Source: Pseudomaricurvus sp965662505
Lineage (GTDB): Bacteria > Pseudomonadota > Gammaproteobacteria > Pseudomonadales > Cellvibrionaceae
Direction: 5' to 3'
Assembly (NCBI RefSeq): GCF_965662505.1
Contig: NZ_CBFIHX010000116.1
Location: forward strand, 1-10,721
Length of the DNA stretch: 10,721 nt
Shown: positions 6,704-10,721 of the stretch, one piece after another
Numbering within the stretch: the stretch's first letter is position 1
Layout of the letters: each line of letters begins with the position of its first letter
Program-made: the position numbers and the translations under genes
Notes under the pieces: model-generated
Told to the model about the DNA's origin: nothing
Seen by the model: the letters and a program-made list of their open reading frames with translations, nothing else
Databases searched by the model: none

Positions 6704-8697
6704 CAGAACACCGGAGTCCAGGTCAACTCAAGCCACAACTGGCGCCGGGCTTTTTCGGTATTGTATTGATTGCCAAAGTCAGCGGCTGTGTCATAAATCT
6801 GGGTATCAAAAAGATTATCAATCCCCAAACGATAACGCAGCGTCGAACCGAGATCGCCGCTCAGGTACAGGTTTGTGAGCACATAAGCATCGGCATCATC
6901 CCGATCAAATTGATTGCGGTCTTCTCGTTCGTTGTTGTAAACCAGCGATAGGCCAATTTCATGCCTCTGCGCAAACTGATAGGTTGCCGTCATACTGCCA
7001 GTCCATGTGGCCGCGTATAACAACGGTTTCACATCATAATCGACATAGGCTGCGGTAAACCGAGTCGACAGACGATCGGTCAACCAAATATCCAGTACCC
7101 CCTCTGCCCCATAGGCCGTGTATTGACCCTCAATATTGCTGAAGTATTCATCCGCCCCATTCGGCGTCGGCATTTCATGAATAAAGTCTTCAAGCGTATT
7201 GTGATAGAGGGTTGCCGACGCTCTGTAGCGCCCACTATTGAGGTAGTAACCCAACTCAAGAGTCTTAATTCTCTCGGCATCCGGTACCGAAGGTACAAAT
7301 GATGTCCCTTCGAGCACTTTCAGATACTCACGCAACGTAGGTGTACGAATGGCCGTGCCATACATCAGCTTCCAGTTGTGTAAGGGAGTAGGTGAATAAT
7401 TCATCGCGATTCGATAATTAAGGTAATTGTCGAACTGCTCAAAATCATCGTAACGAAGACCTACAGTCAGGCTCAGCGTGTCACTGAGAGACCAGACGTC
7501 CTGAAGAAATACCGCATAGTCCTCGCTGGTCATGCCGGGTTCACTCAACAGGTCACCAGTCTCCGGCATCGAGAAGAGACCGCGATTGAAACGAAACCAG
7601 CGGGTATACTCCGTGTCTTCGGCTTCTTCATAACGCCAACTGACACCCAAGGCAGCCGTGTGTTCACCCCAGCGCTTAAGCCCTGTCAGTGAGATCCCAG
7701 CCATGGTCGCATCCTGACGCTCTTCATACCCCAAAGCCCCGGTGGGATGTACTTTCTCATATTCCCGTATGTTTTCTTGTTGATAGTAGACATTGGCTTC
7801 CAAGCGCCCGCGATCGAGATCACCCACCTCATAATTTAGAGCCGCAGACCAATATTCGCTATCAACATAAGCATCTTGAGTATTGGGGATAAACAGGAAA
7901 GGCGTCTCGTTGCGCATGTAGTCGATCTTGCCGGTCAATCCAGGCGCAAGCCGAGCCTTCAGGTATAAGCTTTGATAGTCTTCATCCAGGGGCTGTAAAG
8001 TCTCGCCGCCGATGAAGCTGCTCCGATCTTCATCAAAAGGGGCCTCCTGATCCAGGTAAGAGGCGAAGCCCTGTAATCTGGAACTGTTATACATCGCCGA
8101 GACTTTCTGACGATCGTAATTACCCAGCTCAAGGGTCGTCGTCAGTTCGGGCTTATCGGAGAGCTGCTTGGTGGTAATAGAAATCAGACCACTGAAAGCA
8201 TTGGCGCCATACAGACTGGATGCAGGACCAAGAATGACCTCAACCTTTTCTACCTGCTCCAGGGGGAACTGATCACCGAGAGAGAAGTGACCATAATACA
8301 GCTGCTGCTGACGTACACCGTCCACCAACAGAACAAATTTATCGTTATATCGCTGAACAATCCCTCGTGCCCAGACAGACTGATGACGCTTGCGATGCTG
8401 ATTGATTTGTAAGCCAGGAATGAATTGCAGCAGATCATCGATCCGACGAACACCGAAGCGGCGAAAATCTCGGGCGGTAAAACTGTACACCGTACCCGGA
8501 GCTTTACTCGTCTGTGTTGGCAGCAGATTGGCCGCAGTAAAGACCTCCATATCCGCCAGCTCTTCGAAATTCATTTCCGCCAGCTGATCAGAGTCCTCAT
8601 GCTGATCTTCCGCCTGAGCTGTAACCGCGATGATTGATACCACCGCCACTGCACTCTTCAGCCAGGCATTCCCCCAGTCTTTCAATTGATCCCACAT
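6703..8697 (-). CDS. TonB-dependent receptor linked to the YfiR/GGDEF-EAL signalling pair
   Basis: An outer-membrane receptor of 664 residues from the ATG at 8697. The open frame reaches back to ATG 8757 (684 residues), with another ATG at 8718. I prefer 8697 because it puts MWDQLKDWGNAWLK directly before a normal signal peptide core and an AQA|ED cleavage site; the extra upstream residues are hydrophilic, and no start has a decisive ribosome site. The mature N-terminus has the LAEMNFEELADMEV pattern seen in a receptor subgroup, then a plug domain (SFTARDFRRFG, DDLLQFIPGLQI, FVLLVDGVRQQ, VEKVEVILGPASSLYGANAFSGLISI), then a 22-strand-type barrel ending LELTWTPVF with the usual terminal Phe. 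No clear separate TonB box or N-terminal signalling extension is seen. The ligand is unknown. It is first in a three-gene unit with YfiR and a c-di-GMP enzyme, which suggests that it senses as well as, or instead of, importing. Confidence 0.9.
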   Translation of the reverse strand: MWDQLKDWGNAWLKSAVAVVSIIAVTAQAEDQHEDSDQLAEMNFEELADMEVFTAANLLPTQTSKAPGTVYSFTARDFRRFGVRRIDDLLQFIPGLQINQHRKRHQSVWARGIVQRYNDKFVLLVDGVRQQQLYYGHFSLGDQFPLEQVEKVEVILGPASSLYGANAFSGLISITTKQLSDKPELTTTLELGNYDRQKVSAMYNSSRLQGFASYLDQEAPFDEDRSSFIGGETLQPLDEDYQSLYLKARLAPGLTGKIDYMRNETPFLFIPNTQDAYVDSEYWSAALNYEVGDLDRGRLEANVYYQQENIREYEKVHPTGALGYEERQDATMAGISLTGLKRWGEHTAALGVSWRYEEAEDTEYTRWFRFNRGLFSMPETGDLLSEPGMTSEDYAVFLQDVWSLSDTLSLTVGLRYDDFEQFDNYLNYRIAMNYSPTPLHNWKLMYGTAIRTPTLREYLKVLEGTSFVPSVPDAERIKTLELGYYLNSGRYRASATLYHNTLEDFIHEMPTPNGADEYFSNIEGQYTAYGAEGVLDIWLTDRLSTRFTAAYVDYDVKPLLYAATWTGSMTATYQFAQRHEIGLSLVYNNEREDRNQFDRDDADAYVLTNLYLSGDLGSTLRYRLGIDNLFDTQIYDTAADFGNQYNTEKARRQLWLELTWTPVF

Positions 8698-8724
8698 CTT
8701 AATCGGCGTCTCACCCATCCAATG

Positions 8725-8739
8725 GGAGTTAACAACTCC
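8725..8739. promoter_or_regulatory. Inverted repeat GGAGTT-AAC-AACTCC upstream of the receptor start
   Basis: A 6-bp perfect stem with a 3-base loop, 28 bases before the preferred receptor ATG at 8697. If translation began at 8757 it would be coding. If it begins at 8697 it lies in the 5' leader, where it could be an operator or an mRNA hairpin. The minus strand copy contains AGGAG. Confidence 0.3.
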
Positions 8740-8771
8740 TGGCCAGAATTGACTCACTAACAGAGTAAGCC

Positions 8772-8785
8772 TTCATTTATATGAA
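8772..8785. promoter_or_regulatory. Inverted repeat TTCAT-TTAT-ATGAA, AT-rich, receptor upstream region
   Basis: Five base pairs around a four-base centre, in the most AT-rich stretch between the AraC-family gene and the receptor gene. The minus strand reads TATAAA within it, a possible -10-like element, but no matching -35 is clear. It marks the likely promoter region of the receptor/YfiR/GGDEF-EAL unit. Confidence 0.3.
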
Positions 8786-8848
8786 AGGTATTTTGTCGTG
8801 ATTCCGTCACTTTGACCAGCCCCCGACCCGAGGTTTATCGAACAGGTA

Positions 8849-9865
8849 TCATCTATTCCCGATCCAGGGCATGTTTTGACGTTTGTACTCACTGGGTGAC
8901 AGACCAAAACGTCCCTTAAAGAACCGCGAGAACGCGCTCAGTTCTGAATACCCCAAAACGGTGGCGATATCGATCAAGGAGGCTTCAGAACCCGATAAAT
9001 AAGACAAGGCAAGCTCTGAGCGCACCTGAGCCAGCAGGTCTTTAAAAGAAAACCCCTCCTCTCTGAGACGGCGCTGCAAAGTACGGGGGTGTATTTGCAA
9101 AATATTGGCCACGCGAGCCTCCGAGCAGTGACCGGTACTCAGCAGAGAGCGAATCAGATGCTCAACCGTCGAGGCCAGATTGCTCTGGTTACGGCGCTGC
9201 AACTCACAGACATAGCGGACAAAGAAGTCTTTTAGCTCAGGATCCGCCGCGCTGATGGACACATCCAGTGCAGAGGCATGGATGCTCAACGCATACACTT
9301 CCTGATCAAAAAACAGGGGCGCGTTGAAAACTTTTTGATAGTAGCGGATGTCCTCCGGCTTTTTATGGCCAAAGAAAACGCCATTGGGACGCCAGTCTTT
9401 ACCCAGAAAAAAGGTCATCAGCTCCATCGCCACCCCCAGAGCCAGATCGCACATTTGGGGATTACGGGGAACTCCGGGCGTGACATCATCGTAAGATAAA
9501 TACGCTGTGCTCCCCTGCAGCTCAACGCCCACTACCGACCCCGGATTATGCAAGTCGACGTAACGCGACATCATCATCAGCGCCTCTTTCACATCGGCAC
9601 ACTGCCTGGCCAACAGACCCAGAGGCCCCAGAACATCGACCCCCTGCCGCAACCCCAGTCTGAGGCCAAAATCGGGACACCGTGTGTGATCGGCAGCCAA
9701 TTGCAGCGACCGCACAAAAGCAGTCGCAGATAGCAGTGTTTCAGACTGTTGTAACTGTTCGAGGGAAATGCCGACCTGCTCCAAAATCGCCGCCGGATCA
9801 CCCTCCAACTCCTCCACCAACTCCGGAAAGCCCATCAGCGCAGCCGCGCGAATCAAATTGTCCAT
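8849..9865 (-). CDS. AraC-family transcriptional regulator (PF12625-type N-terminus)
   Basis: A 338-residue DNA-binding regulator. Residues about 15-205 form the ligand-sensing domain of the 'arabinose-binding domain of AraC' type (PF12625), with the family-like stretch RLGLRQGVDVLGPLGLLARQCADVKEAL. Residues about 232-330 form the double helix-turn-helix: ARVANILQIHPRTLQRRLRE is the first, and LIDIATVLGYSELSAFSRFF followed by GLSPSEYKR the second. The frame stays open back to 10162, but those extra 99 residues include the tandem repeats and have no family resemblance. The ATG at 9865 gives MDNLIRAAAL, a length usual for the family, with AGGT six bases upstream and a promoter-like -35 before it. 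The gene is divergent from an aldehyde dehydrogenase gene, which it probably controls. The effector is unknown, possibly a fatty or aromatic aldehyde or a related acid or alcohol. Confidence 0.9.
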   Translation of the reverse strand: MDNLIRAAALMGFPELVEELEGDPAAILEQVGISLEQLQQSETLLSATAFVRSLQLAADHTRCPDFGLRLGLRQGVDVLGPLGLLARQCADVKEALMMMSRYVDLHNPGSVVGVELQGSTAYLSYDDVTPGVPRNPQMCDLALGVAMELMTFFLGKDWRPNGVFFGHKKPEDIRYYQKVFNAPLFFDQEVYALSIHASALDVSISAADPELKDFFVRYVCELQRRNQSNLASTVEHLIRSLLSTGHCSEARVANILQIHPRTLQRRLREEGFSFKDLLAQVRSELALSYLSGSEASLIDIATVLGYSELSAFSRFFKGRFGLSPSEYKRQNMPWIGNR

Positions 9866-9895
9866 CTGCCTACCTGTATCAACAGCCCAAACAAC

Positions 9896-9924
9896 ATCCT
9901 TATGCAGGTGTCGCATATTGTCAA
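9896..9924 (-). promoter_or_regulatory. Putative promoter of the AraC-family gene
   Basis: On the minus strand a perfect TTGACA (9924-9919) stands 17 bases before AAGGAT (9901-9896), a weak -10 match. A transcript from here would begin near 9889, so it would use the ATG at 9865 and not reach the more upstream ATG codons. Confidence 0.4.
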
Positions 9925-9947
9925 ACGCACTCTGCTTTTTTGATGCT

Positions 9948-9993
9948 ACAGTTACTCCATAAACAGTTACTCCATAAACAGTTACTGCGATAA
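9948..9993. repeat. Three tandem 15-bp direct repeats, likely operator of the divergent pair
   Basis: ACAGTTACTCCATAA occurs at 9948-9962 and again, identical, at 9963-9977. A third, diverged copy, ACAGTTACTGCGATAA, is at 9978-9993. The array lies in the intergenic region between the AraC-family gene and the aldehyde dehydrogenase gene, ending 58 bases before the latter's ATG. Direct-repeat half-sites are typical for AraC-family binding, and the position would overlap a -35 region of the dehydrogenase promoter. Binding by the neighbouring regulator is inferred. Confidence 0.7.
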
Positions 9994-10051
9994 CACGATA
10001 AATAACAGCATGCCTTACATGCCACTTCTCTATCCCTGAAGGAATCATCCT

Positions 10052-10721
10052 ATGAATGCCATGCCTCCAACGGCTCTCAGCGAGCAACTGGTCACCGATT
10101 TCAACACTCAGCGAGCACGCTACCTTCAGGAGCCAACCGCCAGTTACGAGCAACGCAAGCAAGATTTGTTAGCGCTGAAGAAAATGCTGAATGACAATGT
10201 TGACGCTATTGTTGACGCCATCAGCCAGGATTATGGCAATCGCTCGCGGCACGAAAGCCTGTTTGCAGAGATCATCTCCGTCAGTGATGGCATTAACGAC
10301 ACCATCAAACAGATGAAGAAATGGATGAAAGTGCAGAAGCGGCATGTCAGCGTGTCCATGTTTCCCGGCGCCAAAAACCGAGTTATCCCTCAACCGCTGG
10401 GTGTCTGTGGTCTGATTATTCCCTGGAACTTCCCCATTAACCTGGCCTTTTCCCAGCTCACGGCGGCTTTCGCGGCGGGCAATCGGGCCATGGTCAAAAT
10501 GTCCGAGAACTCCATTGCCCTGACCCGTCTACTGATTCAGCTGTGCCCCAAATACTTTTCCGAAGACAAACTGAAGTTTTACGAAGAAACCGGCGAAGTC
10601 GGCATCCAGTTTTCCCAGATTCCCTTCGATTTGCTGGTATTTACCGGCTCAGGCCAGACCGGTCGCAAGGTTATGGCTTCGGCGGCACAGAATCTGACCC
10701 CGGTGGTCTTGGAATTGGGTG
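10052..10721 (+). CDS. Aldehyde dehydrogenase, coniferyl aldehyde dehydrogenase-like (5' part)
   Basis: The first 223 residues of an NAD(P)-dependent aldehyde dehydrogenase that runs off the window. The frame starts at the ATG at 10052, with AAGGAA (10039-10044) seven bases upstream. PQPLGVCGLIIPWNFPINL, AAGNRAMVKMSEN, FTGSGQTGRKVM and the final LELG match the ALDH superfamily. The glutamate of LELG(G) is the conserved general base, while the catalytic cysteine lies beyond the end. The short N-terminal region (YEQRKQDLLALKKMLNDNVDAIVDAISQDYGNRS) and MKKWMKV...PGAKNRVIPQP resemble coniferyl-aldehyde/class 3-type enzymes (about 470 residues). It oxidises an aldehyde to the acid in the cytoplasm; the true substrate could be an aromatic or a fatty aldehyde. 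It is probably regulated by the divergent AraC-family gene through the repeats in between. Confidence 0.9.
   Translation, partial: MNAMPPTALSEQLVTDFNTQRARYLQEPTASYEQRKQDLLALKKMLNDNVDAIVDAISQDYGNRSRHESLFAEIISVSDGINDTIKQMKKWMKVQKRHVSVSMFPGAKNRVIPQPLGVCGLIIPWNFPINLAFSQLTAAFAAGNRAMVKMSENSIALTRLLIQLCPKYFSEDKLKFYEETGEVGIQFSQIPFDLLVFTGSGQTGRKVMASAAQNLTPVVLELG

Noticed and set aside
8798..8810. GTGA-TTCCG-TCAC as a CRP site
   Set aside because: The half-sites are separated by five bases where CRP sites have six, and the outer T/A positions do not match.
9948..9993. CRISPR array or plasmid iterons
   Set aside because: The three copies are directly adjacent with no spacers, and there is no replication gene or cas gene nearby; an operator between divergent genes is simpler.
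10169..10393. Minus-strand open frame inside the aldehyde dehydrogenase gene
   Set aside because: It is fully antisense to the ALDH frame, which has clear family motifs and a good ribosome site.

Overview
The window looks like the chromosome of a Gram-negative, probably marine, gammaproteobacterium. The reasons are a proteobacterial class-GN sortase with its dedicated target, two outer-membrane beta-barrel proteins (one of the Omp85 type, one TonB-dependent receptor), a YfiR-type periplasmic protein and c-di-GMP enzymes. I see no rRNA, tRNA, CRISPR array, transposase or phage gene. The species cannot be named from the sequence alone.

Layout: (1) Positions 1-2577, plus strand: the C-terminal part of a VIT/VWA sortase target protein with a variant sorting signal, its sortase two bases downstream, then a small POTRA-less BamA/TamA-type barrel 43 bases further on. 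(2) Positions 2596-3792, minus strand: a secreted DUF3089 alpha/beta hydrolase that converges on the barrel gene across a 9-bp hairpin. (3) Positions 3996-8697 (or 8757), minus strand: a tightly packed three-gene unit, TonB-dependent receptor, then YfiR, then a CHASE8-like/HAMP/GGDEF/EAL membrane protein. The first two genes overlap by one base, and the second and third are eight bases apart. (4) Positions 8849-9865, minus strand: an AraC-family regulator, divergent from (5) an aldehyde dehydrogenase (10052 to the window end, truncated). Their shared intergenic region holds three tandem 15-bp direct repeats.

How the genes work together: block 1 displays or processes one protein at the cell envelope, since the sortase acts on its neighbour. 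In block 3 the gene order suggests a trans-envelope signalling chain. An outer-membrane receptor would replace the OmpA-like lipoprotein YfiB of the known YfiBNR system, YfiR would be the periplasmic relay, and the inner-membrane enzyme would set c-di-GMP. Its GGDEF and EAL motifs both look intact, so the output could be synthesis or breakdown. Blocks 4 and 5 look like a regulator and target pair for aldehyde oxidation, with the direct repeats as the likely operator. The least ordinary parts are the receptor/YfiR/GGDEF-EAL unit, the repeat-bearing divergent region, and the sortase pair with its non-canonical signal and barrel neighbour.
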